The translations under genes were made by a program, and so were the position numbers. The notes under the pieces were generated by a model. It had not been told where the DNA came from. It made no database searches and worked only from the letters and a program-made list of their open reading frames with translations. DNA of 64,000 nt, from contig JAHBXG010000002.1 in NCBI GenBank assembly GCA_019636565.1, positions 1 through 64,000 on the forward strand, read 5' to 3'. This DNA is from Phycisphaeraceae bacterium. GTDB taxonomy: Bacteria > Planctomycetota > Phycisphaerae > Phycisphaerales > UBA1924. Positions 45,728-54,561 of the stretch are shown piece by piece. Each line of letters starts with the position of its first letter. Position 1 is the stretch's first letter.

Positions 45728-48574
45728 ATGTCCACCCGCTCGAATCGCCACCAGTTCATTCTCGGCGTCCTTCTGGCGAAGGCCGCCGGAGCAGTGCTGT
45801 GCCTGACTGCCGCTGCCGGAAACGTGGTCGCGGGGGATAACCCGGTCATCCTCCAGTGGTTTGAGTGCAAATGGACCGACATGGAAAAGCGTGTGCCGGA
45901 CTGGTTCATGGCCGGCTACGGCGCTGTCTGGCTGCCCCCGATTTCCCGGTGCCTGGATACCGGCTCTGCGGGTTACAACCCGTTTGATCGCTTTGATCTC
46001 GGCAGCCCCGCGGCACCCACCGCGTACGGCACGGCGGCCTATTTCGATGCCGCGCGAGGCGAATTGCAGCGCGCCGATGGACAGGTGTATATCGACGCAA
46101 TCTACAACCACAACGGGGCGCGTGATGCTTCATCCGGTTTTCAGGCCAACGGCGGATGGCCCGGCTTCTGGATGAATTCCGCACCCGGAAATCCATCCAA
46201 GCTCCCGACAGATGGGTGGGGCGACTTCCACAACGGCACCCCTTCGGGTTATCTCCAATCCGAAAACCCCGGTGGCTCGAATTACAACCTCTATAACGGC
46301 GACCTGGTCTCCCTCATCGATATCGCGCAGGAATCGAACAACGTGTTTATCCGCCAGCCGGTCGCGGCGGGAAACCCGCAGAACATCCCCGCCGGCACAC
46401 TCTACAACAAGCCCACCCCGAGCAATGCGCAGTTCTATTCGAATCAGTTGCTTCCCGGGACCCCGGTATCGAACCCCGGCACTTTCCGTAACGGCGGCAC
46501 GCTGAACTTCACGTTCTTTCCATTCGACGGCATGAACGGCACACCCGTCGCCGACAACGGAACCGGATTGTTGATGCGCTGGACGCAGTGGATGCTCGAG
46601 GTGCACAAGGTCGACGGCTTCCGACTCGATGCGATCAAGCACGTACCGAGCTGGTTCTGGGATCAGTTTTTTGATTCCATCGTGTACAACCGGCGCACCA
46701 CACCCGACGGGCGCAAGGTCATTCCGTACTCCTTTGGCGAATCGGTCGAGAGCAACCAGTTCTGCTACGACAACTACATCCGCAAGCCGAACAACAACAA
46801 TCGCTCCGGCGATTCATGGGGTAATCGCGACTGCCTCGACCTGAACGGCGCCGGTCAATTGCGGGACCTTATCAACGCTTCCGGCAACGGCTCCTGGCAG
46901 AATGTGCTGAATGCACACCTCGACAACCAGGATGGCAACAACGATGGCACCCTCGGCGTCAATCACATCTGGAGCCATGACAACGGCGACGGCGGCGACG
47001 GCGGATCCGCGCCTCCCTATCCCTCCGCGACTTCACAGGGCATGTACGCCCACGCCTACCTCCTCGGGCGTCCCGGGCCGGCGAACGTCTACCACAATGC
47101 CCGGGGCATCGCCCGGTCCGGCGGCTTCTGGCCCCGCCAGGGAATGCCTACGGCCCTTGGTTTCAACACCGACCCGGTCGTAAACGCGCCGGACGCGACT
47201 TTGACCAAGCTCGTGCAGATCCACAACTGGGTTGCACGCAACGACATCAACGTCTTGAACTCCACCGATCCGCAGAATCAGTCGCTTTCCGACGTCGTCA
47301 TTTTCGAACGCCGTAAGTTCCTCGGCTTCGGCAGTTACACCACAAACTGCCTCGTTGCCAGCAACGATCGCTACGACGCCGGCACCGACGCTCGCTTTGT
47401 CCGAACAACATTCCCAAACGGCACCCGACTGATCGAACTGACCGGAAACGCCGCCGACCCGACGGTCGATCCAACGAACGCAATCCCGGAAGTGCTCACG
47501 ACCGCCGACTTCACGCAGAACGGCAACACCACGTCCGGCTGGGTTCTAGTCACTGTCCCTCGAAACAAGACCGGCACGACGACACACAACAAGGGCTACC
47601 TGGTCTACGCGCCCGCAATACCCAACGGCACGGTCAACCTGACAGGCATCACCTCCACCATCCCCGCGGATACTTCGTTCACGCCTTCGTACCGTCGTCG
47701 GATGACTCCCCTGCCGGTCATCACCGGTAATTCGTTTCAGATCCAACTCACCACGAGCAACGGCGACGCGGGGATCGTCGGCCAGGTCGGGGCCAACAAC
47801 AACACCGACGACAACGCCCTCTTCAAGATCGACCAGGGTTATAAGGACTACAACGGCAACGGAGTCGTCGACTTCGATTACACCAACGCCGTCGCCGCGG
47901 GTTACGAACAGTTTCTCACGCTGAAGGACCCGCTCTACAACAAGGGCCAGTTCATCAACCAGGGAAACTACGCCCAGACGATTGATGCCTCTCTGCTTGA
48001 CGAGGGCGTTCATTATCTCTCGGTCATCGCGTTTCGGCACCGCAACTCAACTGACTCTCCGCTCTTCCGCGAGTTCCGCCAGGTTTTCTACATCGATCGA
48101 CTGGGACCCATCGCGAACATCACCAACTTCTCTCCGGTCGTCAGCGCGGGTCCCTCGGTGACGTATCTCGTGACAGCCGGCGACCGCACCGTCACCAGAA
48201 CGCACGTGATCCTGAACCTCGCCGAAGCCTCGGATCCAGTCGCGGCTTCCAACTCTTTCAACCAGTGTTCACAAAGCGATCGCTTCGATTACTCGCGCGC
48301 CGTCTCATTCACCAACGGCGTGAACCGCGTAACGCTTGTGTCCTTTGAGCTCTCCGGCCGGTCCTCGGTCAAAGACTATTACGTCAACTATTTCACGACC
48401 TGCCCCGGCGACTTCAACGGCGACGGAATGGTCGATGACACCGACTTCGTCATCTTCGCCGCGGCATACGACGCGCTCACCGACCTGCGGGGCGACCTCA
48501 ACGGCGACGGCCAGACCGACGACGCCGACTTTGTGATCTTTGCCGGGGCGTACAACGACCTGCTCTGCCCGTGA
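45728..48574 (+). CDS. Secreted alpha-amylase family protein (GH13) with dockerin-like tail
   Basis: A 948-residue protein with an N-terminal signal peptide (QFILGVLLAKAAGAVLCLTA). The GH13 catalytic barrel has the nucleophile Asp301 (GFRLDAIKHV), the acid/base Glu338 (SFGESVES) and the transition-state Asp418 (WSHDNGD); 'VYIDAIYNHNG' is region I. It cleaves alpha-1,4-glucans such as starch. A C-terminal Ig-like region (about 690-880) precedes a 56-residue paired Asp-rich calcium module bracketed by Cys (CPGDFNGDG ... AYNDLLC), as in two other proteins of the window. GAGAGG lies upstream of the ATG. It is divergent from the GH31 gene. Confidence 0.92.
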   Translation: MSTRSNRHQFILGVLLAKAAGAVLCLTAAAGNVVAGDNPVILQWFECKWTDMEKRVPDWFMAGYGAVWLPPISRCLDTGSAGYNPFDRFDLGSPAAPTAYGTAAYFDAARGELQRADGQVYIDAIYNHNGARDASSGFQANGGWPGFWMNSAPGNPSKLPTDGWGDFHNGTPSGYLQSENPGGSNYNLYNGDLVSLIDIAQESNNVFIRQPVAAGNPQNIPAGTLYNKPTPSNAQFYSNQLLPGTPVSNPGTFRNGGTLNFTFFPFDGMNGTPVADNGTGLLMRWTQWMLEVHKVDGFRLDAIKHVPSWFWDQFFDSIVYNRRTTPDGRKVIPYSFGESVESNQFCYDNYIRKPNNNNRSGDSWGNRDCLDLNGAGQLRDLINASGNGSWQNVLNAHLDNQDGNNDGTLGVNHIWSHDNGDGGDGGSAPPYPSATSQGMYAHAYLLGRPGPANVYHNARGIARSGGFWPRQGMPTALGFNTDPVVNAPDATLTKLVQIHNWVARNDINVLNSTDPQNQSLSDVVIFERRKFLGFGSYTTNCLVASNDRYDAGTDARFVRTTFPNGTRLIELTGNAADPTVDPTNAIPEVLTTADFTQNGNTTSGWVLVTVPRNKTGTTTHNKGYLVYAPAIPNGTVNLTGITSTIPADTSFTPSYRRRMTPLPVITGNSFQIQLTTSNGDAGIVGQVGANNNTDDNALFKIDQGYKDYNGNGVVDFDYTNAVAAGYEQFLTLKDPLYNKGQFINQGNYAQTIDASLLDEGVHYLSVIAFRHRNSTDSPLFREFRQVFYIDRLGPIANITNFSPVVSAGPSVTYLVTAGDRTVTRTHVILNLAEASDPVAASNSFNQCSQSDRFDYSRAVSFTNGVNRVTLVSFELSGRSSVKDYYVNYFTTCPGDFNGDGMVDDTDFVIFAAAYDALTDLRGDLNGDGQTDDADFVIFAGAYNDLLCP

Positions 48575-48610
48575 TGCTCGCGGCATTTCCGTCTTGTGCA
48601 CACTGCCGAT

Positions 48611-48660
48611 CGAGAGAACGTGGAGTGCGAGGAGATTGCTGAGCTTTGCCGTGGAGAGCT
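48611..48660 (+). repeat. Dispersed GAGAGAACGCGGAG-type repeat copy, degenerate
   Basis: Core CGAGAGAACGTGGAG at 48611-48625, then GTGCGAGGAG and later GTGGAGAG. One core base differs from the consensus. It lies just after the GH13 stop, in the gap to the ABC ATPase gene. Confidence 0.5.
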
Positions 48661-48788
48661 ATTCCGGCTCGGGGGCACACCCCGAATTCTGAATTCGCTG
48701 CGCTTCTGGTACTCCAGCGCATTTCGCCCCGCTTCGCGCGCTTTGGCACGTTTTCACCCGCTTCACACCCACCCGAAGCTCGCGCCAC

Positions 48789-50402
48789 CTACGCCGCTCC
48801 CACTGCTTCGCGCTCCACGGTCGCAAGTTTCAGGATGTTGGCCTGCGTCATTCTCTCGCCTTCGAGTTCTCCGGTAATCCGCCCCTCGCCCATGACCAGG
48901 ATGCGATCCGAGAGCGCGAGCAATTCGGGCATTTCACTCGAAACCAGCAGCACCGCAGCGCCCGCGTCGGCGGCCCCGCGCACGAGTTTGTAGATCTCGG
49001 CCTTCGTCCCGACGTCGATACCGCGTGTCGGCTCGTCGAGCAGCAACACCTTGGTGCTCTTCCCCATCCAGCGCGCAATGAGAAGTTTCTGCTGATTGCC
49101 GCCCGAGAGTTCGCCGGGCAGCGATTCGGTGCTCGCGGCCTTGACCCGGAAGTCCGCGAAGCGATCCGAAACCAGCTTTCGTTCGCCCCGCCGGTCGCGC
49201 ACCCCAAGCAGGCGCGCCAGCCGCGACATGAATGGCATAACCGTGTTTTCGCCCACACCAAGCAGGAAGAAAAGCCCCTGCAGACGCCGGTCTTCGGGGA
49301 CATATCCCACGCCAGCCGCGATCGACTCGCGAGCGCCGTGCCCGGAGACTTCGCGCCCGTCTACCTCGACCCTGCCCCTCGCGGTCGCATCGAGCCCGAA
49401 GATCGCGTTCAGCAATTCCGACCGGCCCGAGCCCACCAGCCCGCCGATCCCCAGAATCTCGCGTTCTTTCACCTCGAGCGAAACGCTCTCCAATTTTGAC
49501 GACGACAATCCCTGCACGCGAAGCTTGGGCTCGCCCGGATGCGTGACGTGTCCGTTTTCCGCGGCGAGAGATGGCAGTTTACCCGTGGGCGTGCTCAGCC
49601 TCCGCCCGATCATCTGCTCGACCAGAGTGGGCTCGTCGATGTCCTTGACCCGACTGGTCGCGACGTACTTTCCGTCCCGCAGCACGCTCACGCGATCGCA
49701 CACCGCGAAGATTTCGCCCATCCGGTGGCTGACGTAGATCACCGTGATCCCGCTCTTTGCGAGTTGGCGAGTGATCTCGAGCAGCCGCTCGGTCTCCGCG
49801 ATCGAGAGCGAACTAGTGGGCTCGTCAAAGACGATCACGCGGGGCGAACTGCCGCCGCTCGCCGATCGGTCGTCCAGTGCCGCGGCGATCTGGCATATCT
49901 GCCTCCGCCCCGGCGACAGCAGGCCCAGCGGCGCCGACACGTCGATGCCCGGTTCCAGCTTGTGCACCAGGGCCGCGGCGCGATCCAGCATGGTGCGCCG
50001 ATCGAGCAGCCCGAACCGCGTCCGCGGCAGATCATGCAGCGCGAGATTTTCCGCCACGGACAGGTTGGGGCACTGCGCCAGTTCCTGATGCACGATTCGC
50101 ACGCCCGCGTGAAAGGCGTCATCAATCGAGCCCGGCACGAGTTCTCGCATCCCCGCGTCGCCAGCGTTGTCCCGTTCTGCGACAATGCGAACGACGCCCG
50201 CATCTTGCTTGTGCAGCCCGCTGATCACCTTTCCAAGTGTGCTTTTGCCCGCCCCGTTCTCGCCCATCAGCGCGTGGATCTCGCCCCGCAAAAACGACAC
50301 GCTCACGGTGTCGAGGGCCTGCGTTATCCCGAATCGCTTCGAGATTCCCTCGGCGATCAGCAGCGTCCCCGTCTCCGGCGTTGTTGGTGTTTCGCGATCC
50401 AT
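48789..50402 (-). CDS. Sugar ABC transporter ATPase, CUT2 (RbsA/MglA-like)
   Basis: A 537-residue protein of two fused ATPase domains, as in RbsA and MglA. The first has Walker A GENGAGKST, signature 'LSPGRRQICQIA' and Walker B VIVFDEPTSSL. The second has a degenerate Walker A (GLVGSGRSELLN), signature LSGGNQQKLLIARW and Walker B LLLDEPTRGID. In CUT2 importers the second site often fails to hydrolyse ATP, in line with this degeneracy. It follows the binding-protein gene on the same strand, separated by a strong hairpin. The permease gene lies 5 kb away on the opposite strand. Confidence 0.95.
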   Translation of the reverse strand: MDRETPTTPETGTLLIAEGISKRFGITQALDTVSVSFLRGEIHALMGENGAGKSTLGKVISGLHKQDAGVVRIVAERDNAGDAGMRELVPGSIDDAFHAGVRIVHQELAQCPNLSVAENLALHDLPRTRFGLLDRRTMLDRAAALVHKLEPGIDVSAPLGLLSPGRRQICQIAAALDDRSASGGSSPRVIVFDEPTSSLSIAETERLLEITRQLAKSGITVIYVSHRMGEIFAVCDRVSVLRDGKYVATSRVKDIDEPTLVEQMIGRRLSTPTGKLPSLAAENGHVTHPGEPKLRVQGLSSSKLESVSLEVKEREILGIGGLVGSGRSELLNAIFGLDATARGRVEVDGREVSGHGARESIAAGVGYVPEDRRLQGLFFLLGVGENTVMPFMSRLARLLGVRDRRGERKLVSDRFADFRVKAASTESLPGELSGGNQQKLLIARWMGKSTKVLLLDEPTRGIDVGTKAEIYKLVRGAADAGAAVLLVSSEMPELLALSDRILVMGEGRITGELEGERMTQANILKLATVEREAVGAA

Positions 50403-50426
50403 GCGGTCCGGTGTTCCTTACCCGAG

Positions 50427-50455
50427 AAAACCGGCCGCCGAAAATCGGCGGCCGG
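50427..50455 (-). terminator. Hairpin between binding-protein and ATPase genes
   Basis: An 11-bp stem (ccggccgccga / tcggcggccgg) with a 3-base loop, followed on the minus strand by TTTTC. It sits in the gap between the binding-protein stop and the ATPase start, so it probably acts as a partial terminator or 3'-end stabiliser. Confidence 0.8.
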
Positions 50456-50484
50456 ATTGCATTATCAACGAAACTCCGGCGGGA

Positions 50485-51498
50485 TCACTTCTTCTTGAGC
50501 CACTTGTTCCACAAGCCTTCGTACTGATCCACGTTTTCCTTCGTGACCACCGACAACGGGAAGTTGTTGATCACCTTTTCCGGGTCTTTGTTCGAGTTCA
50601 GTTTGTCGACCAGCATGACAACGCTCTGGTAGCCCCAGCCGTAGCAATCCTGACCGATCAGCGCGGCCACCTGACCGTTTTTGACGTAGTTCAACTGCTC
50701 CGGCAGGTGGTCGACCGAGACGATCTTGGCCTGCTCGTACACCCCGTCCAGGGCGTTCTGCGTGAAGAGCGGCCAGCCCCCCACCATGGCCCAGCCCACG
50801 ATGTCCGGGTTGGCGGTCTGAACCTGCTGCACCAGTGCCGCGGCATCGCTCGCGGTTTCCTTGGTGTAGTACACGTCCTTGAGTGTGAAACCTTTGTCCT
50901 TCAGGGTTGCGAGTTCGTCCTTGACACCCTTCACGCGGGCATTCAAGTTTGTTGCGTTCTGATTGCCGGAGAGGATGGCGATCTTGCCGCCCTTGCCCCC
51001 CATGGACTTGGCGAGTTCTCGCATCACCGACTTGCCGGCCTCTTCATCGTTGATGCCGTAATAGGCGAGCCGCTTGCTCGCGGGGATATCGCTATCGAAG
51101 GTGATGACCACGACGCCCCGATCGATCGCGCTGTTCACTGCGGCCGTCAGCACGTTCGCGTCGCTGGCGCTGATCGCGATTCCGTCAAACCCCTGGCTGG
51201 CGAGCTGCTCAACATACTGAGCCTGCTGCTGAGCGTCTTCGTTCACCGGGGTGCGCCACTCGACCTTGACATCGGCGCCGAGTTTCTCGCTGAGTTTTTC
51301 GCCCGCGTCGAGCGCGCCCGTGCGGGCGGCCTGGAAGACCGGGTTGCTCTGGCTCTTGGCAATCACACCGATGCGGTAGGTCTTCTTCGGAGCTTCAGAG
51401 GCGCCCATCAATCCACCAGACCACGCCACCAATCCCGCGCTCGCGATGACCGCCAGCGCCGCTCCCAGCATGCCTTTGCGTTGTAGCCCGATCTTCAT
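50485..51498 (-). CDS. Sugar-binding protein of CUT2 ABC transporter (RbsB-like)
   Basis: A 337-residue periplasmic binding protein. The start at 51498 (GGGGA upstream) opens a signal peptide (KGMLGAALAVIASAGLVAWS). The type I binding fold is clear: 'RIGVIAKSQSNPVFQAARTG', 'QQAQYVEQLASQGFDGIAIS', ITFDSDIPASKRLAYYGIND, and the hinge and C-terminal lobe with 'GQDCYGWGYQSVVML'. It delivers a monosaccharide or small glycoside to the permease. First gene of the minus-strand pair with the ATPase. Confidence 0.94.
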   Translation of the reverse strand: MKIGLQRKGMLGAALAVIASAGLVAWSGGLMGASEAPKKTYRIGVIAKSQSNPVFQAARTGALDAGEKLSEKLGADVKVEWRTPVNEDAQQQAQYVEQLASQGFDGIAISASDANVLTAAVNSAIDRGVVVITFDSDIPASKRLAYYGINDEEAGKSVMRELAKSMGGKGGKIAILSGNQNATNLNARVKGVKDELATLKDKGFTLKDVYYTKETASDAAALVQQVQTANPDIVGWAMVGGWPLFTQNALDGVYEQAKIVSVDHLPEQLNYVKNGQVAALIGQDCYGWGYQSVVMLVDKLNSNKDPEKVINNFPLSVVTKENVDQYEGLWNKWLKKK

Positions 51499-51608
51499 GA
51501 ATCTGTCCCCTGAAATGGCGAGCGGCAAAGCCGCCGCTGCGTGTGTGTTTTCTGACGACAACTATCCTATCACAGATGCCGCGGGTTGTGCCGGGGATGC
51601 TCTCTCCG

Positions 51609-51651
51609 TCTCCGCGAAGCGCTGTCACTTCCGCCCTTCCGCGTTCTCTCG
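51609..51651 (-). repeat. Dispersed GAGAGAACGCGGAG-type repeat copy, inverted
   Basis: On the minus strand this reads CGAGAGAACGCGGAAGGGCGGAAGTGA, matching the first half of the family consensus with one core change at the end. It lies between the binding-protein start and the terminator of the next gene. Confidence 0.55.
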
Positions 51652-51670
51652 AATTGGAACATCAAAAACG

Positions 51671-51696
51671 AAAAAAGGCCCGCCTTGCGGCGGGCC
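51671..51696 (-). terminator. Intrinsic terminator of the dockerin-tailed protein gene
   Basis: An 8-bp stem (ggcccgcc / ggcgggcc) with loop ttgc, followed on the minus strand by TTTTTT. It lies 35 bases after the stop at 51731. Confidence 0.92.
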
Positions 51697-51730
51697 CTCT
51701 CGTTCTATCAGTGTCCGATCCTCAGATCGT

Positions 51731-53956
51731 TCACTCCATGATGTTCGGGCAGAGCAGCTCGTTGTACGCTGCTGCGAAGATCACGAAGTCGCTGTCATCG
51801 ACAAAGCTGTCGCCGTTCAAATCGCCGGGCGCCCAGCGGCTCTCGGCGATCAGTTCGTTGTACGCGTTCGCGAAGATCACGAAGTCCGAGTCTTCGACGA
51901 CGCCGTCGCCGTTCAGGTCGGCCGGGCAGCTCTGGAAGATGCGGACCCACTGCTGGCCCGCGATCGCCGAAAGGTCGGTCGCGTTGGTGGTGCCGACGTT
52001 CGTGCCGGGCGAAGTGCCGTACGAAGCGGGCAGGCCACCGATGACCTGGTTCGAGATCGAACCGCGGTCACCACCACCGAGCCAGCCGGCGAGCTTGATG
52101 TCGCTCACGCCGTCGTAGCCGAGTTCGGCGAGGTCAATCGAGAACTCGCAACCGGTCTGGACCGCGACGACATCTTCCTCGGTGAAAGCCGCGCCACCGT
52201 TGGCCGAGGTCACACCCGCGAGGTTCGACTGGTCCATCCGCATGAGGATGATCCCGGCCGAGGGCTTGGGGGCGTTGGTGTTTCCGCCGCCGCAGGGCTC
52301 GACGATGTATTCAACCATGAACTTCTGGCCGGCGTACGGAGCGAAGTTGCCTTCGAGTTCCGTCTTGGTTCCGTCCTGTTCCTGGATACCGATGAACGGC
52401 TCGATGGTGCCGCCCGGGTAGCCCTGGAGGCCGTTGTATTTGATCACGTCGTACTGCTGACCGGTGGTGGGATTCGGAGCGGTCTTGGGGCCGCCGTCGA
52501 ACATGCCGTAGTCCACGATCGCGTCGCAAACCGTGGCGCGGCCGTTGGTGCGGAGCACGGTCGCGTGCGAGTAGTTCGCCACGGCGGTCTCACCGTTCTT
52601 GTACGAAAGGAAATACGTCGCGCTGAAGTCGTTGTCGAACTTCAGGCCGGGGTTGGTCGGGTTGGTCTCGGGGCCAGGGCCGCCCATGTTGTTAATGCTT
52701 CCAAAGTCGAAGCCCGAGTTGTCATTGCGGAGGCGATTCTGCCCGTGCTCGACGCCACCCGGAGTCTCGAAACCGCCCACATCGAAAAACAGGTTCAGCG
52801 AGGTGTAGTCGGTCTTGACGTTGCCCGTGGTCAGCACATACAGACGCTTGTTGGTCTTGTCCACGTAGCTGTAGACCGCGTCGATTTCCGAGCCGTTTGC
52901 GGTGTTCTGGTTTCCGGCCGGGGGAGGACACGGAGCCGGAACGCCGAGGATGTTGGAGTTGTTGATCGTGCAGAGGATCGCCGGGTGGCCATCAGCTCCG
53001 CCCGCGAGCGTGCCGTCGGTCACGGCCGTTCCGCTGCCGCAGTAGAAGCCCACGCCGCCGCCGGAGCCGTCGTTGTTCGAGAGTTGCGCGTAATCGACGT
53101 ACAGGGCATAGGGCGAGCCCGTGCCGTTCACGCCAACCCAGTAGCTCGCGTTGAAGCCGGCATCAAACGTGAAGCCGGGGTTCACACCGTCCGACGCCAT
53201 ACGCGTCAGGTGCGTGCCGTCGCCGCCGACCGCCGGGTTGTCCGTCCGGAGCGTGTTCTGACCCTGGGGGTTATTCGTATCGAAGAAGATTTCGAGGTTG
53301 TTGCCGTTGGCTTCGAGGTTGCCGGTGAAGAACATGTACAGGACGCCGCCCGCGATGCGGACGTAGCAGCCATCGATTTCGGACCCGTTTGCCGAGTCAA
53401 CCGTGCCCGTGTTCGAATCGCCGAACTGGGTGCGGGCGCCCTGCTGCGCGCGAGTCGTCCAACCGGCGGCATCGCGCGTTCCGTCGATCGTCGGAGCCGT
53501 GCCGGCCGTCGCGAGGTTGATCGTGAAGTACTGATTTCCAGCGCACCGAATATCCGTCGCGAGATTGATGGCTCGGGTCTCGCCGAGGTTCGTCGGTTCG
53601 GCCAGATGTCCGGCGTCGCCCACCAGAGGCGTACCGGAGAACTGGTTCGAGGCGTAGCCGCCGTCTCCGCTGTTGATGAACGCGGTGCACTTGATGGTGC
53701 CTGTGGGGTTGCCGAGCGCTGAGAGCGGGATGGCGATTTCAACGCCCGTGGTCACCGTGTTGACGGTGGCGCCGCCCAAGGTGTTGGGGTCGCAGGCCAC
53801 GACGTTGTTGTCGCCGTAAGACGTCGGGATCAGGTTTACAAAGCGAGGCTCGCCGTACGCGGGCTTCTTCACGCCCGTAATGGCAAGAGGCTGGGCAATC
53901 GAAAGACCGCTGACGCCCGCCAGAAGCAGGGCTGAAGCAATTTGACATTGACGCAT
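51731..53956 (-). CDS. Large secreted repeat protein with dockerin-like tail
   Basis: A 741-residue secreted protein. The start at 53956 (GGGAG upstream) opens a signal peptide (ASALLLAGVSGLSIAQP). Two internal segments are clearly related: residues 189-240 and 353-413 both run 'NGSEID...Y...LY....TGN......L..FFD', then QN-LR-DN. Near residue 155, TIDGTRDAAGW resembles carbohydrate-binding (CBM9-like) domains, but this is only a guess. The last 65 residues hold the Cys-bracketed paired calcium module (CPADLNGDG ... AAYNELLC). Its place among sugar genes suggests glycan binding. A terminator follows, and an attenuator-like hairpin lies in its leader. Confidence 0.85.
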   Translation of the reverse strand: MRQCQIASALLLAGVSGLSIAQPLAITGVKKPAYGEPRFVNLIPTSYGDNNVVACDPNTLGGATVNTVTTGVEIAIPLSALGNPTGTIKCTAFINSGDGGYASNQFSGTPLVGDAGHLAEPTNLGETRAINLATDIRCAGNQYFTINLATAGTAPTIDGTRDAAGWTTRAQQGARTQFGDSNTGTVDSANGSEIDGCYVRIAGGVLYMFFTGNLEANGNNLEIFFDTNNPQGQNTLRTDNPAVGGDGTHLTRMASDGVNPGFTFDAGFNASYWVGVNGTGSPYALYVDYAQLSNNDGSGGGVGFYCGSGTAVTDGTLAGGADGHPAILCTINNSNILGVPAPCPPPAGNQNTANGSEIDAVYSYVDKTNKRLYVLTTGNVKTDYTSLNLFFDVGGFETPGGVEHGQNRLRNDNSGFDFGSINNMGGPGPETNPTNPGLKFDNDFSATYFLSYKNGETAVANYSHATVLRTNGRATVCDAIVDYGMFDGGPKTAPNPTTGQQYDVIKYNGLQGYPGGTIEPFIGIQEQDGTKTELEGNFAPYAGQKFMVEYIVEPCGGGNTNAPKPSAGIILMRMDQSNLAGVTSANGGAAFTEEDVVAVQTGCEFSIDLAELGYDGVSDIKLAGWLGGGDRGSISNQVIGGLPASYGTSPGTNVGTTNATDLSAIAGQQWVRIFQSCPADLNGDGVVEDSDFVIFANAYNELIAESRWAPGDLNGDSFVDDSDFVIFAAAYNELLCPNIME

Positions 53957-54031
53957 CTGCAGATACTCCCTCGAAAAAAAATCCCGATTCGCCACTTTCC
54001 GGCCCGGTAGCCGGCAGCGGCCGATAGGCGC

Positions 54032-54057
54032 AAAAACAGCCCTACCGGAGGCTGTTT
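54032..54057 (-). promoter_or_regulatory. Attenuator-like hairpin in leader
   Basis: A perfect 8-bp stem (aaacagcc / ggctgttt) with an 8-base loop, followed on the minus strand by a run of five T. It lies about 80 bases before the minus-strand start at 53956, with no gene between it and the divergent region, so it would act on the leader of that gene. Confidence 0.5.
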
Positions 54058-54390
54058 CTGAAAGCCGTTTCAAGCATACCACAAACGGCGCTTTTCCCAC
54101 ACGGGTTCGCGCCCAAATGCCTCTGCTTTCACGATTTCCGATGCTTATCCACCCTCGTTCCACGCGCCCACGCTTGGTCCGCGGATTGTTACGCACATCA
54201 CCGTTGCAGCGTCCCCATTGCGTTTTCCCCGTTCCTCGCGAACCAGGCTTGGTTGTGTTAAGACCCGACCGGGGTGCTCGGCCTCGGTTCGGTCCTTTTC
54301 CCGAAAATGGGCGCTCGCAATCGGACCATCGATCCGCTCGTGTCATTCGAACCGTATGTGGTACACCAAGCCCGGCAAACACATTCCGAC

Positions 54391-54420
54391 TTGACGACTC
54401 CCCTGTTCGTTCGCTAGTTT
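54391..54420 (+). promoter_or_regulatory. Candidate promoter for pseudopilin gene
   Basis: TTGACG at 54391-54396 and TAGTTT at 54415-54420 with an 18-base spacer, 140 bases before the pseudopilin start. The -10 match is poor. Confidence 0.3.
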
Positions 54421-54561
54421 GCCGATACCTTGTCAGCGATTGTTCGGGCTGAAGGGGATACGCCGGACGGATCCCGTCGTATGGTTTGCAAGCGTTTCAC
54501 GCGGCAGCGCAGCCCGTTCGGGCGTTTTTTCCGCCGCAGGCAGTGCCAGAAGGACAGTGAG

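Larger units (their letters stand above)
53957..54561. other. Divergent intergenic region with leader hairpin and promoter candidate
   Basis: No gene in 605 bases. The left part is the leader of the minus-strand dockerin-tailed protein gene and contains the terminator-like hairpin at 54032-54057 and an 8-T run on the minus strand just before the ribosome-binding site. The right part has a candidate promoter at 54391-54420. The middle shows no repeat or RNA that I recognise. Confidence 0.5.

Noticed and set aside
51446..53722. A 758-codon plus-strand open frame antisense to the 741-residue secreted protein
   Set aside because: It is the complement of a gene with a signal peptide, ribosome-binding site, terminator and dockerin tail. 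Its translation is Val/Arg/Ala-rich, as expected from the opposite strand of GC-rich codons.
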